This document shows positions 7,538-16,373 of a stretch of 64,000 bases of DNA, in pieces. A model generated the notes under the pieces. That model was not told where the DNA came from. It saw only the letters and a list, made by a program, of their open reading frames with translations, and ran no database searches. The position numbers and the translations under genes were made by a program. Within the stretch, counting starts at the first letter, position 1, and each line of letters opens with the position of its first letter. This DNA comes from an uncultured Streptomyces sp. (lineage in GTDB: Bacteria > Actinomycetota > Actinomycetes > Streptomycetales > Streptomycetaceae), in NCBI RefSeq assembly GCF_947488945.1, contig NZ_CANLBS010000001.1, positions 310,001-374,000 of the forward strand. Reading direction: 5' to 3'.

Positions 7538-8569
7538 TCACGAGGAGTCGCGGACCACCAGCTCCGTCGGCAGCACGATGTGGCGGCCGTCCACGGAGGG
7601 CTCGGAGATCTCCTGGAGCAGGACCGTGGCCATCGCCCGGCCCATGTCCGCGATCGGCTGCCGCACGCTGGTGAGCGCCGGTTCCATGTGCCGGGCGACC
7701 ACCGAGTCGTCGAAGCCGATCAGCGCCACGTCGTCGGGGATGCGGCGGCCCGCCTCGCGCAGTACGTGCCGGGCGCCGGCCGCCATGACGTCGGAGGCGG
7801 CGAAGACCGCGTCGATGTCCGGGTGGCGTTCCAGCAGCTCGCGCATGGCCCGCGCGCCGCCCTCCTCGGTGAAGTCGGCGGGCGCGATGAGGCGTTCGTC
7901 GGGCGCCAGGCCCGCGTCGGCGACCGCCCGGCGGTAGCCGTCCAGGCGGCGCTGGGCGCCGTACACGTCCAGCCGGCCGGTGATCGTCGCGATGGTGCGG
8001 CGGCCCCGGGCCACCAGGTGCCCGACGGCGCCTCGGGCGCCCTCGAAGTTGTCGGAGTCGACCGACGCGAGCGACTCGACGGCGCTCCGCGGGCCGCTGA
8101 TCACGCAGGGCATGCCGAGCTGCTCCAGGAGTTCCGGCAGCGGGTCGTCGGCGTGCACCGAGACCAGCAGGACGCCGTCGACGCGGTGCGCGGTGAGGTA
8201 CTGGGCCAGCCTGCGGCGCTCCCGGTCGTTGCCCGCGAGGGTGAGCAGCAACTGCATGTCGGTGTCGGCCAGGGCCTCCCCCACGCCGCGCACGATGTCG
8301 GAGAAGTACGGCTCCGCGAAGAAGCGGGCCTCCGGCTCGGGCACGACCAGCGCGATGGAGTCGGTGCGGTTGCCCGCGAGGGCGCGGGCCGCGCGGTTGG
8401 GCACGTACCCCAGTTCGGCGATGGCGGCCTCGACCACCTCGCGGGTCTGGTCGCTCACGCGCGGGGAGCCGTTGATGACGCGGGAGACCGTGCCCCGGCC
8501 GACTCCGGCCCGGACCGCGACCTCTTCCAGCGTGGGCCGACCGCCGCCCCGCACACGTGCCGTCACCAT
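7538..8569 (-). CDS. cebR: LacI-family repressor CebR of the cello-oligosaccharide regulon
   Basis: A 343-aa LacI/GalR repressor: helix-turn-helix at residues 13-35 (PTLEEVAVRAGVGRGTVSRVING), hinge with RAARALAGNRTDSIALVVPE, then a periplasmic-binding-type effector domain. Sequence and context (bglC-cebGFE immediately upstream on the same strand, CebR boxes nearby) identify it as CebR, the cellobiose/cellotriose-responsive repressor. Here it lies last, downstream of bglC, with its own promoter region and a CebR box at 8695-8708, so it is probably autoregulated. Confidence 0.88.
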   Translation of the reverse strand: MVTARVRGGGRPTLEEVAVRAGVGRGTVSRVINGSPRVSDQTREVVEAAIAELGYVPNRAARALAGNRTDSIALVVPEPEARFFAEPYFSDIVRGVGEALADTDMQLLLTLAGNDRERRRLAQYLTAHRVDGVLLVSVHADDPLPELLEQLGMPCVISGPRSAVESLASVDSDNFEGARGAVGHLVARGRRTIATITGRLDVYGAQRRLDGYRRAVADAGLAPDERLIAPADFTEEGGARAMRELLERHPDIDAVFAASDVMAAGARHVLREAGRRIPDDVALIGFDDSVVARHMEPALTSVRQPIADMGRAMATVLLQEISEPSVDGRHIVLPTELVVRDSS

Positions 8570-8694
8570 GGCCGCCTCCCGTTCGCCGTCAACTTCTCAC
8601 AGTCGCCCATTCAAGCCAAGTCGTTCCACCGGATCGCTCGGCACCGGCCCGGACCCGAAGGCGTGACCGGCGGATTCTGTGAGGTACCGCCCCT

Positions 8695-8708
8695 TGGGAG
8701 CGCTCCCA
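8695..8708. promoter_or_regulatory. CebR box upstream of cebR
   Basis: TGGGAGCGCTCCCA, a perfect 14-bp palindrome (16 bp with flanking T/A), identical to the known CebR operator. It lies about 125 bp upstream of the cebR start. Confidence 0.85.
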
Positions 8709-8796
8709 ATGCTACGGGACGGGCCCCGGAACGCCGAGGTCCGGCCACGCGGACGCGTGACCGGACCTCTCTGTGTCCCGGGGGTGCGACGGGGGC

Positions 8797-10248
8797 TCAG
8801 GCCTCCGGCAGGCCGTGCCGGCGGATGACGTCGGCGTACCAGTGGGCGCTCGCCTTGGGGATGCGGGTCTGCGTGGCGTAGTCGACGTAGACGGCGCCGA
8901 ACCGCTTGCCGTAGCCGTACGCCCACTCGAAGTTGTCCATCAGCGACCACAGGAAGTAGCCCCGGACGTCGGCGCCGTCGGCCACCGCCCGCCGGACCGC
9001 GTCGAGGTGGCCGTGCAGGTAGGCGATCCGCTCGGGGTCCTCGACGCGGCCCTCGGGCGAGACGTAGTCGTCGAAGGCGGCGCCGTTCTCGGTCACCATC
9101 AGCGGCAGGCCCGGGTGTTCGCGCGCGGTGTCCATCAGCAGGTTGTACAGGCCGTTCGGGTCGACGGACCAGTTCATGGCCGTGACCGGCTTGCCCTCGG
9201 CCAGGTGGAAGACGACGTTCTCGGCGCCGGGCCACGGCGAGTGCGCGCTGTTGCCGTGTCCGTCGTGGCCGGTGTCGCCGGCGCCCTCGACGGCCGCGCT
9301 GACCAGCGTGGGCGTGTAGTAGTTGATGCCGAGCACGTCGATGGGGGCCGCGATCTCGGCCAGGTCGCCGTCCTTGACCAGCGTCGACCAGTCCACCAGG
9401 TGGCGGGTGTCGGCGATCAGGTCCTCGGGGTAGGCGCCGTGCAGCATCGGCCCGGTGAAGACCCGGTTGCCGACGGCGTCGATGCGGCGGGCCGCGTCCA
9501 CGTCCGCCGGGTCGGCGGTCAGCGGGCGGACCTGGTGGAGGTTGAGGGTGACCGAGGTCTGCGCACTGGCGGGGAGTTGAGCGCGCAGAGCCCCGATCGC
9601 CCGTCCGTGGGCGAGGTTGAGATGGTGGGCCGCCCGGAGCGAGGAGGCCGGCTCGGTGCGGCCGGGGGCGTGGACGCCCGAGGCGTAGCCGAGATAGGCC
9701 GAGCACCAGGGCTCGTTGAGGGTGGTCCACAGGCCGACGCGGTCGCCGAGGGCGCCGGCCATGATCTCCGCGTAGTCCGCGAACCGCTCGGCGGTGGCAC
9801 GCTCGGGCCAGCCGCCCGCGTCCTCCAGCTCCTGCGGGAGATCCCAGTGGTAGAGGGTGGCGACGGGCGTGATGCCCGCTTCGAGCAGCTCGTCGACGAG
9901 GCGGCGGTAGAAGTCGAGGCCGCGCTCCACGGCGGGGCCGCGTCCGGTGGGCTGTACGCGGGACCAGGAGATGGAGAACCGGTAGGCGCCGAGGCCGAGT
10001 TCCTTCATCAGGGCCACGTCGTCGCGGTAGCGGTGGTAGTGGTCGGCGGCGATGTCGCCGGTGTCGCCGTTGCGGACCTTGCCCGGGGTGCGGGAGAAGG
10101 TGTCCCAGATCGACGGGGTGCGGCCGTCCTCGGCGGCGGCCCCCTCCACCTGGTAGGCGGCGGTGGCCGCGCCCCACACGAAACCGGCCGGGAAACCCGT
10201 GGTCGCGGGGGACGCCTTCGGGGCGATGTCAGGGCGTACAGCTGTCAT
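8797..10248 (-). CDS. bglC: GH1 beta-glucosidase BglC
   Basis: A 483-aa family 1 glycoside hydrolase without a signal peptide, hence intracellular. The acid/base is Glu179 in TLNEP and the nucleophile Glu387 in MVTENG; the N-terminal [15 protein letters not shown] block is canonical. It splits cellobiose and cellotriose imported by CebEFG into glucose. ATG at 10248 is kept although a CebR box begins only 2 bases upstream and overlaps the ribosome site (GGGAG); this position agrees with bglC genes in other streptomycetes. Separated from cebG by 117 bp, so it may be both read through and independently controlled. Confidence 0.93.
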   Translation of the reverse strand: MTAVRPDIAPKASPATTGFPAGFVWGAATAAYQVEGAAAEDGRTPSIWDTFSRTPGKVRNGDTGDIAADHYHRYRDDVALMKELGLGAYRFSISWSRVQPTGRGPAVERGLDFYRRLVDELLEAGITPVATLYHWDLPQELEDAGGWPERATAERFADYAEIMAGALGDRVGLWTTLNEPWCSAYLGYASGVHAPGRTEPASSLRAAHHLNLAHGRAIGALRAQLPASAQTSVTLNLHQVRPLTADPADVDAARRIDAVGNRVFTGPMLHGAYPEDLIADTRHLVDWSTLVKDGDLAEIAAPIDVLGINYYTPTLVSAAVEGAGDTGHDGHGNSAHSPWPGAENVVFHLAEGKPVTAMNWSVDPNGLYNLLMDTAREHPGLPLMVTENGAAFDDYVSPEGRVEDPERIAYLHGHLDAVRRAVADGADVRGYFLWSLMDNFEWAYGYGKRFGAVYVDYATQTRIPKASAHWYADVIRRHGLPEA

Positions 10249-10250
10249 TG

Positions 10251-10264
10251 CGGGAGCGCTCCCA
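10251..10264. promoter_or_regulatory. CebR box overlapping the bglC ribosome binding site
   Basis: CGGGAGCGCTCCCA, one mismatch from the perfect CebR palindrome, ending 2 bases before the bglC start codon. Confidence 0.8.
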
Positions 10265-10365
10265 TGGGTGGTGTGGCACAGGGGGGAAGGTTCCGGGCCC
10301 GCGCGGACCGGTGGGGTCCGCGCGGGGCCGGCGGGTGGAGCGGGTGGGTCACGGAGCGGCCGGAC

Positions 10366-11283
10366 TCAGCCCTTGACCGCGCCGGACATGATGCCGCCGA
10401 CGATCTGCTTGCCGAAGATCACGAAGACCACGAGCAGGGGGAGCGTGCTGATCAGGGCGCCGGCCATGACGATGGACTGGTCCGGCGTGTACGAGGCGCT
10501 GAGCTGACCGAGCGCCACCTGGATCGTGGGGTTCTGCTGGTTGAGCGCGAGGTACGGCCAGAAGAAGTCGTTCCACGCCTGGACGAAGGTGAGCATCCCG
10601 AGCACCATCATCGCGGGCCGGGCCACCGGGAGCACCACGCTGAGCACGATGCGGAAGTTGCTCGCGCCGTCGATCTTGGCGGCCTCGATCAGCTCGTACG
10701 GAAGCGCCTCCAGCAGGTACTGCCGCATGAAGAAGACACCGAACGCGCTGACCAGGGTCGGGAAGATCACCGACTCCAGCTTTCCGCCCCAGCCGATGTC
10801 CGACATCATCATGAACAGCGGCACGACGCTGAGCTGCGGCGGGATGGTCAGGGTGGCGATGACGGCGGTCATCAGCCAACCGCGGCCCTTGAAGCGCATC
10901 TTGGCGAAGGCGTAGCCCGCCAGGGTGCAGAAGAACAGGGTCGCGGCGGTGATCGACGCCGAGACGATGACGGTGTTGACGATGGCCTTGCCGAGGTTGG
11001 CGCCTTCCCAGGCGGCCTGCAGGTTGTGCCAGAGCCGGCCGCCCGGCAGGAACGGCGGCGTGGTGGCCAGGACCTCGTCCTGGGTGTGGGAGGCGGCGAC
11101 GAGGGTCCAGTACAGCGGCAGGATCGACCCGATGCCGATGACGATCAGCGCGATGTACGCGAAGGGGCCGGCCTTGTGGGTCTCGCCGGCGCCCATCTTG
11201 AGGCGGCCGCGGCGCGGGGCGCGGCGGTCCGGCTTCGGTCGCTCGGGGGCGGAGACCTGGACGGGGGTGCTGGTGATGGTCAT
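10366..11283 (-). CDS. cebG: Cello-oligosaccharide ABC transporter permease CebG
   Basis: A 305-aa CUT1-family inner-membrane permease with six predicted membrane segments (first IALIVIGIGSILPLYWTLVAAS) and the EAA loop EAAKIDGASNFRIVLSVVLPVARPA that docks the ATPase. Partner of CebF and CebE. No ATPase gene is present; in streptomycetes the shared ATPase MsiK, encoded elsewhere, energises this transporter. The start lies 18 bases after the cebF stop, so the two are cotranscribed. Confidence 0.92.
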   Translation of the reverse strand: MTITSTPVQVSAPERPKPDRRAPRRGRLKMGAGETHKAGPFAYIALIVIGIGSILPLYWTLVAASHTQDEVLATTPPFLPGGRLWHNLQAAWEGANLGKAIVNTVIVSASITAATLFFCTLAGYAFAKMRFKGRGWLMTAVIATLTIPPQLSVVPLFMMMSDIGWGGKLESVIFPTLVSAFGVFFMRQYLLEALPYELIEAAKIDGASNFRIVLSVVLPVARPAMMVLGMLTFVQAWNDFFWPYLALNQQNPTIQVALGQLSASYTPDQSIVMAGALISTLPLLVVFVIFGKQIVGGIMSGAVKG

Positions 11284-11301
11284 GAGAGGTATCGCTCCCG
11301 G

Positions 11302-12300
11302 TCAGGCCGCGGAACGGCGTACGAAGCGGCCGACGATCCAGTTGATCAGCGCGATGGCCAGCAGGAGGGCGAGCATGGCCCAGGCCACGGCGGCGGACAT
11401 GCCGAGGTGTCCCAGGTTCCAGCCGTAGTTGTAGAGGTAGATGCTCAGCGTCTCGTACTGGTTCTCGGTGCCTCCGGTGGCGCCGATGGTGCCGCCCTCC
11501 AGGAGCAGCGGCTCTCCGAACAGCTGCATGGAGCCGATGGTGGAGATGACGATCGTGAAGAGGATCGTCGGCCGCAGCGAGGGGATGGTCACCTTGAGGA
11601 ACTGCTGCCAGCGGGAGGCCCCGTCGAGCGAGGCGGCCTCGTAGAGGTCGGCCGGGACGGCCTGCATCGCGGCCAGGTAGATCAGCGCGTTGTAGCCGGT
11701 CCAGCGCCAGATCACGATGACCGAGATGGCGACCTTCGACGTCCAGTGGCCGTTGGCCCAGTTGGTCTCGCCGAGGCCGATGAAGTCCAGGGCCCAGTTG
11801 AGCAGTCCGCCGTCGGCCCGGAAGACCAGGGCGAAGACGAGGGCCGCGGTGGCGACCGAGGTCGCGTAGGGCGTGAGGATCACCGTGCGCCAGAAGGTGC
11901 TGGCACGCAGCTTGTAGTTCAGCAGGTGGGCCAGTCCCAGCGCCACGAGGAGCTGCGGGACGGTGGAGAACACACCGATCAGGAACGTGTTGGTGACGGC
12001 GGTCCAGAACTCGGAGTCCTGGAGGATCTTCGAGAAGTTCTCGAAGCCGACCCATTCCATCTGGTCCATGCCGGTCATCTCGACCCGGTGGAGGGCGATC
12101 CACCCGGTGTAAATGAGCGGGTAGAGCCCGAAGGCCCCGAAGACCAGGAAGAACGGGGCGATGTACGCGTACGGGGACGCCTTGTCGTCGAACCGCCACA
12201 GCCGGCGCCGCCAGGTCTGCCGGCTGCTCACCGGCTGCTGCTGTCGGGGACCGCGGGGTGGCGGGACGTAGGTGTCCCGGGTGGGGGTCTTGGTTACCAC
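11302..12300 (-). CDS. cebF: Cello-oligosaccharide ABC transporter permease CebF
   Basis: A 332-aa CUT1 permease with the EAA loop YEAASLDGASRWQQFLKVTIPSLRP and six membrane segments. I choose GTG at 12300 (protein VTKTPTRDTYVPPPRG...) because AAGGA lies 9 bases upstream; the frame runs further but codes only Pro/Arg-rich low-complexity residues. The N-terminal ~50 residues are cytosolic and basic. Lies 285 bp after cebE, with stem-loops in the gap that may lower permease expression relative to the binding protein. Confidence 0.88.
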   Translation of the reverse strand: MVTKTPTRDTYVPPPRGPRQQQPVSSRQTWRRRLWRFDDKASPYAYIAPFFLVFGAFGLYPLIYTGWIALHRVEMTGMDQMEWVGFENFSKILQDSEFWTAVTNTFLIGVFSTVPQLLVALGLAHLLNYKLRASTFWRTVILTPYATSVATAALVFALVFRADGGLLNWALDFIGLGETNWANGHWTSKVAISVIVIWRWTGYNALIYLAAMQAVPADLYEAASLDGASRWQQFLKVTIPSLRPTILFTIVISTIGSMQLFGEPLLLEGGTIGATGGTENQYETLSIYLYNYGWNLGHLGMSAAVAWAMLALLLAIALINWIVGRFVRRSAA

Positions 12301-12510
12301 GAGCGGGAGTCCTTCCCTGGGTGCGCCGGTGGGCGGCGCTTCGATCGGTACCGGGCCGGTCCGCAGCCGGGGGCCGCGCGTCCCGGTGCGGTGCGGAGCG
12401 GTGCCGGTCGGGTGGGGCGGGGTGGGCGGAGCCGCTCGCGCCGGGGCCGGCCCGTGCGGGCCGGCGTGTCGAGCGGGGTGGTGCGGTCCGCGCGGGGACG
12501 ACGGACCGGT

Positions 12511-12579
12511 GGCGCGCGCCCCGGGGCGGGGGGCGCGCGCCGAGGCGGTGCGCACGGCCGGTGGGCCCTGCGCACCGCC
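12511..12579 (-). other. Two stem-loops in the cebE-cebF intercistronic gap
   Basis: Arms 12511-12522/12530-12541 (GGCGCGCGCCCC) and 12544-12554/12569-12579 (GGCGGTGCGCA, perfect), the second starting 6 bases after the cebE stop. No T-run on the minus strand. They fit a partial terminator or RNA-stabilising element that favours the binding-protein mRNA. Confidence 0.6.
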
Positions 12580-12584
12580 GGGGA

Positions 12585-13910
12585 TCAGCCGATCACCTTG
12601 TCGATGGCCTTGGTGGCCGCGTCCCAGGCGTCGTCGGGGTCGGTGCCCCGCTGCTCCATGTTGTTGATCTGGGTGGAGATGGTGTCCTTGATGGTCGCGT
12701 CCTTCGGGCCGAGGACGGCCTCGGGGATGGACTTGGCCTCACCGGCGTAGATCTCGCCGATGGGGGCGTCGTTGAAGTACGGCAGCTTGGCGTCCTTGAC
12801 GCCCGGCAGGTCGTACGCGCCCGTGTTGGACGGGAAGGAGCCGATCGCCTTGAAGACGGCGGCCTGCTGCTCGGGGGCGGTCAGCCAGGCGACGAGCTTG
12901 ATGGCCTCGTCGACGTTCTTGCCGGAACTCGGGACGCCGAGGAAGGAGCCGCCCCAGTTGGCGGACGAGGAACCGGGCGCGCTGGTGATGTCCCACTTGC
13001 CCTTGTTGCCCTCACCGGCGTTGACCGAGATCTGGCCGGCCATCCACGCCGGGCAGGCGACGGTGGCGATGGTGCCCTTGCGCAGCGCGGCGGCCCACGG
13101 GTCGCTGAACTGGGCGAGGCCCTGGGTCAGCTTCTTGTCGGCGGCCTCGGCGGACAGCTTCCAGCCCTGCTTGACGCTGGCGCTGTCCTTGTAGATCGCG
13201 TTGCCGTCCTCGTCGTAGTACTGCTTCGCGTTCGAGCTGACGATGGCGTTGAACATCGCGCTGGCGGAGTCCATGAAGAAGGTGCCCGCGGGGGCCTTCT
13301 TCTTGTACTGCTCACCGAGCTTGAGGTAGTCCTCCCAGCCGCCCTCGACGAGCTTGGCGACCTCGGCGCGGTCGGTCGGCAGACCGGCCTTCTTGAACAG
13401 CTCCGAGTTGAAGCAGAGCGACATCGGACCGATGTCGGTGCCGGCGCCGATCAGCGCACCGCTCGCGGTCGTGGCCTGCTTGGCCTTCCAGGACACGAAG
13501 TCGCCGGCGTTGATGACCTTGCTCAGGTCGGCGAACTGGTCGGCCTTGGTGTCGGTCAGCTCCTTGATGCGGCCGACCTCCAGACCCTGGACGTCCGCCA
13601 GGCCGCTGCCCGAGTTCAGCTGCTGGAGCAGCTTCGGGTAGTAGACCTTCTCGTCGGCCGTGGTGTCTTCCTTGACCGTGATGTTCGGGTGGAGCTCGTG
13701 GTACTTCGCGAAGAGCCCCGCCTCCTTGTACCCGAACTGGCCGAAGTCGGCGACGGTCAGCGTGATGTTGCCGTTGGCGTCCTTGCTGCTGCCCTCGTCC
13801 TCCGACGAGTCGCTGCAGCCGGTGAGCAACAGGGCGGTGGCCGTGAGGCCAGTGGTGGCCACGATCGCGGCTCTACGGCGTCGACCTGCGACGTTGCGGG
13901 TGATGCGCAT
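12585..13910 (-). CDS. cebE: Cello-oligosaccharide-binding lipoprotein CebE
   Basis: A 441-aa family 1 solute-binding protein. The signal MRITRNVAGRRRR is followed by a hydrophobic stretch and the lipobox LLTGC. The mature chain is CebE-like (ITLTVADFGQFGYKEAGLFAKYHELHPNITVKEDT) and binds cellobiose/cellotriose outside the cell, handing them to CebF/CebG. ATG at 13910 has GGAG 7 bases upstream. First gene of the operon, with a perfect CebR box 137 bp upstream. Confidence 0.92.
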   Translation of the reverse strand: MRITRNVAGRRRRAAIVATTGLTATALLLTGCSDSSEDEGSSKDANGNITLTVADFGQFGYKEAGLFAKYHELHPNITVKEDTTADEKVYYPKLLQQLNSGSGLADVQGLEVGRIKELTDTKADQFADLSKVINAGDFVSWKAKQATTASGALIGAGTDIGPMSLCFNSELFKKAGLPTDRAEVAKLVEGGWEDYLKLGEQYKKKAPAGTFFMDSASAMFNAIVSSNAKQYYDEDGNAIYKDSASVKQGWKLSAEAADKKLTQGLAQFSDPWAAALRKGTIATVACPAWMAGQISVNAGEGNKGKWDITSAPGSSSANWGGSFLGVPSSGKNVDEAIKLVAWLTAPEQQAAVFKAIGSFPSNTGAYDLPGVKDAKLPYFNDAPIGEIYAGEAKSIPEAVLGPKDATIKDTISTQINNMEQRGTDPDDAWDAATKAIDKVIG

Positions 13911-14694
13911 TCCACTACTCCTATTTCCAGGGCGTGACTGGCGTTCTTCTCACTGCGTGACCCGAGGCGCTCGTGAGGGCTGCGCCAGGTGTTACTGGGG
14001 AGGCACGGGCACGGTGCCGTTCGCACGAGATCCCCGCACCGTGATGTGGGAGCGCTCCCATGCGCCGATGTCGGAAGGTTGCTGCCTGCGGACGCGGGTG
14101 TCAAGACTTGAAGACGCTTCCGTTGCGCGAGCGTGTCCGGCAAGTCACGAGACCGTGTCCGGCACAGGGGTTGCCAAGCCGCACTTCCGGCAGGTCGCCT
14201 CCTCCGGCCGGACACATCACCGCAGTTGGGAGGCGTGCGGGCCGGTCGAGGGCGGGCCGATAAACGGAATCAGCGCCGCCACTTGCGGGTTGGCCCGTTG
14301 GCCGGTTTTCTCCCGCCCAACTCCCCCGCCACCCCCGGAAGGTGAACGTGCGGTGACGCGATCGGGCCCCGGAAGACCCCCTGCGACGGAGTGCGCGTTC
14401 TTTCCTCGAAAGCGCTTCGACGAACACACCGGTCCGCCGCCCCACACACCGCCCGCCCCGGAGATCCCGTGCGCCTCACCGGCGACGACCGCCCGCCCGA
14501 CCCGCGCCCACGTCACCCGCACCGCCGCCCGCCCCGCCCGCACCGACCCCACCACCGCCGCCGCCCGCACCGACCCCACCGCCCGCACCCCGTTGCGCCG
14601 TTCGCGCGACGAGGTGCCACCCGTTCGCGGCCCTGTTAATTTCTCCCTTATGTCCCCCTTGATCTCTCCACCGACGCAACGGAACTGAGGCGGC
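13911..14694. other. 784-bp intergenic region between cebE and the aspartate operon
   Basis: It holds the divergent control regions of cebE (minus) and the aspT-aspD operon (plus). Visible elements are the CebR box at 14047-14060 and a direct repeat CGCCCGCACCGACCCCACC present twice at about 14533-14589. Near 14640 there is an unusually AT-rich stretch (TTAATTTCTCCCTTATG), a plausible promoter for the plus-strand operon. I see no convincing gene: open frames here lack the third-position G+C bias and ribosome sites. Confidence 0.6.
14047..14060. promoter_or_regulatory. CebR box upstream of cebE
   Basis: Perfect TGGGAGCGCTCCCA, 137 bp upstream of the cebE start. Confidence 0.88.
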
Positions 14695-16371
14695 ATGGGT
14701 GTCCTGCGCGACCATCCCGAGCTCGCCCTGTTCCTCTGTCTGGCCGCCGGTTACCTCGTCGGAAAGCTGCGGATCGGGCCGATCACCCTGGGCGGCATCT
14801 GCGGGACGCTGATCGTCTCGCTGCTGCTCGGCACCCGGCACATCAGCGTCGACGACGACGTCAAAACGGTCTTCTTCGCCCTGTTCATCTTCTCGCTGGG
14901 ATACATGGCGGGCCCGCAGTTCTTCGCCAACCTCAACCGCGGCAGCCTGCGCTTCTTCGCCCTCTGCCTGATCGAGCTCGTCTGCGTCCTCTCCATCGCC
15001 TACGGACTGGCCAAGGCCTTCGACCTGGACGTCGGCACGGCGGCCGGCATCCTGGCCGGCGCGGCCACCGAGTCCGCGGTGGTCGGCACCGCCTCGGAGT
15101 CGATCGCCAAACTCGGCGGGCTGACCGCCGAGCAGGTCTCCCAGTACCAGGGGCACGTCGCCACCGCGTACACGGTCTGCTACCTCTTCGGCCTGATCAC
15201 CATCGTGCTGTACACCAGCCAGATCATGCCGATGCTGCTGCGCATCAACCTCGCCGAGGCCTCCCGGCAGCTGTGGGACAAGATGCGCGGCGGCTCGGCC
15301 GGGCTGGAGTCCGACGAGCGCGAGGCCCTGCCGGGCACGGTGGGACGCACCTACCTCGTCACGCTGGCCGACGGGCGTACGGTCGGCGAGCTGGAGGACG
15401 CGCTCGGCGGCCGGATCACCGTCGAGGGCGTCAAACGCGGCAGCAGACTGCTGACCCCCTCCCGCGGCCTGGAGCTGACGCTCAGCGACCTGATCCAGGT
15501 GGTGGGCCGGCGGGCGGCCATCATCGAGGCGGGCCGGGAGATCGGGCCCGAGACACCCGCGGTGCCCGGCCTGGACACCCCCCTCGCCACCAGCCAGGTG
15601 GCGGTCACCGAGAAATCCACCCACGGGGCGACGATCGACCGGCTGGAGAAGACCCACCCCGAGTTCCGCGAGGACGGGGTCTACATCACCGACGTCGTCC
15701 GCAACGACCAGCACCTCCCCGCCAGCGGCGAGACCACGCTCTACCGCGGGGACGTGCTCACCCTGGTCGGCGCCCGCAACGGGCTCAACAAGGTGGTCGC
15801 CAAGCTCGGCGCCGTGGTCAGGAACGACGCGACGGACTTCATCTACCTCGGCCTCGGCATCGTCGCCGGCTCCCTGCTCGGCCAGGTCGTCGTCCACGCC
15901 GGCGACATCCCGCTGTCGCTGGGGACCGGCGGCGGCTGCCTGATCTCCGGGCTGCTGTTCGGCTGGTTCCGCTCCCGCAGGCAGACCTTCGGAGCGTTCC
16001 CGCCGCAGGCCGCGACCACCCTGAAGGACATGGGGCTGGCGGTCTTCATCGCCTGCACCGGCCTGGCCGCCGGCCCGCAGGCCTGGCCCCTGCTCAAGCA
16101 GTACGGCGCGCTGCTGCCGTTCGCCGGCATCGCCATGGTGCTGGTCCCGGCGACGATCTCACTGATCGTGGGCCGCAAGCTGCTGAAGATCGAGAAGCCG
16201 CTGCTGATCGGCGCGATCGCGGGCCAGCAGTGCTCGACGCCCGCGATCACCTCCATCACCCAGGTGGCGCAGAGCTCCGTGCCGCTCCTCGGCTACACCA
16301 TCACGTACACCCTGTCGAACTTCCTGCTGCCGCTCACCGGCCCGATCCTCGTCGGCATCCTGGGGGCCTGA
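14695..16371 (+). CDS. aspT: AspT-family aspartate:alanine exchanger (first copy)
   Basis: A 558-aa transporter of the aspartate:alanine exchanger family (AspT/YidE/YbjL). N- and C-terminal membrane halves (LFLCLAAGYLVGKLRIGPITLGG; GIVAGSLLGQVVVHAGDIPLSLGTGGGCLISGLLFGW) flank a large cytosolic region at about residues 200-385 with two TrkA-C/RCK-type domains. Known function: electrogenic exchange of external aspartate for the internal alanine produced by AspD, generating proton motive force. aspD lies two genes downstream in the same operon. ATG at 14695 has a GAGGCGG site. Confidence 0.88.
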   Translation: MGVLRDHPELALFLCLAAGYLVGKLRIGPITLGGICGTLIVSLLLGTRHISVDDDVKTVFFALFIFSLGYMAGPQFFANLNRGSLRFFALCLIELVCVLSIAYGLAKAFDLDVGTAAGILAGAATESAVVGTASESIAKLGGLTAEQVSQYQGHVATAYTVCYLFGLITIVLYTSQIMPMLLRINLAEASRQLWDKMRGGSAGLESDEREALPGTVGRTYLVTLADGRTVGELEDALGGRITVEGVKRGSRLLTPSRGLELTLSDLIQVVGRRAAIIEAGREIGPETPAVPGLDTPLATSQVAVTEKSTHGATIDRLEKTHPEFREDGVYITDVVRNDQHLPASGETTLYRGDVLTLVGARNGLNKVVAKLGAVVRNDATDFIYLGLGIVAGSLLGQVVVHAGDIPLSLGTGGGCLISGLLFGWFRSRRQTFGAFPPQAATTLKDMGLAVFIACTGLAAGPQAWPLLKQYGALLPFAGIAMVLVPATISLIVGRKLLKIEKPLLIGAIAGQQCSTPAITSITQVAQSSVPLLGYTITYTLSNFLLPLTGPILVGILGA

Positions 16372-16373
16372 TC

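Noticed and set aside
13911..14694. Small genes on the minus strand between cebE and aspT
   Set aside because: Open frames have no ribosome site, poor codon bias and no recognisable family; the region is better read as promoters.
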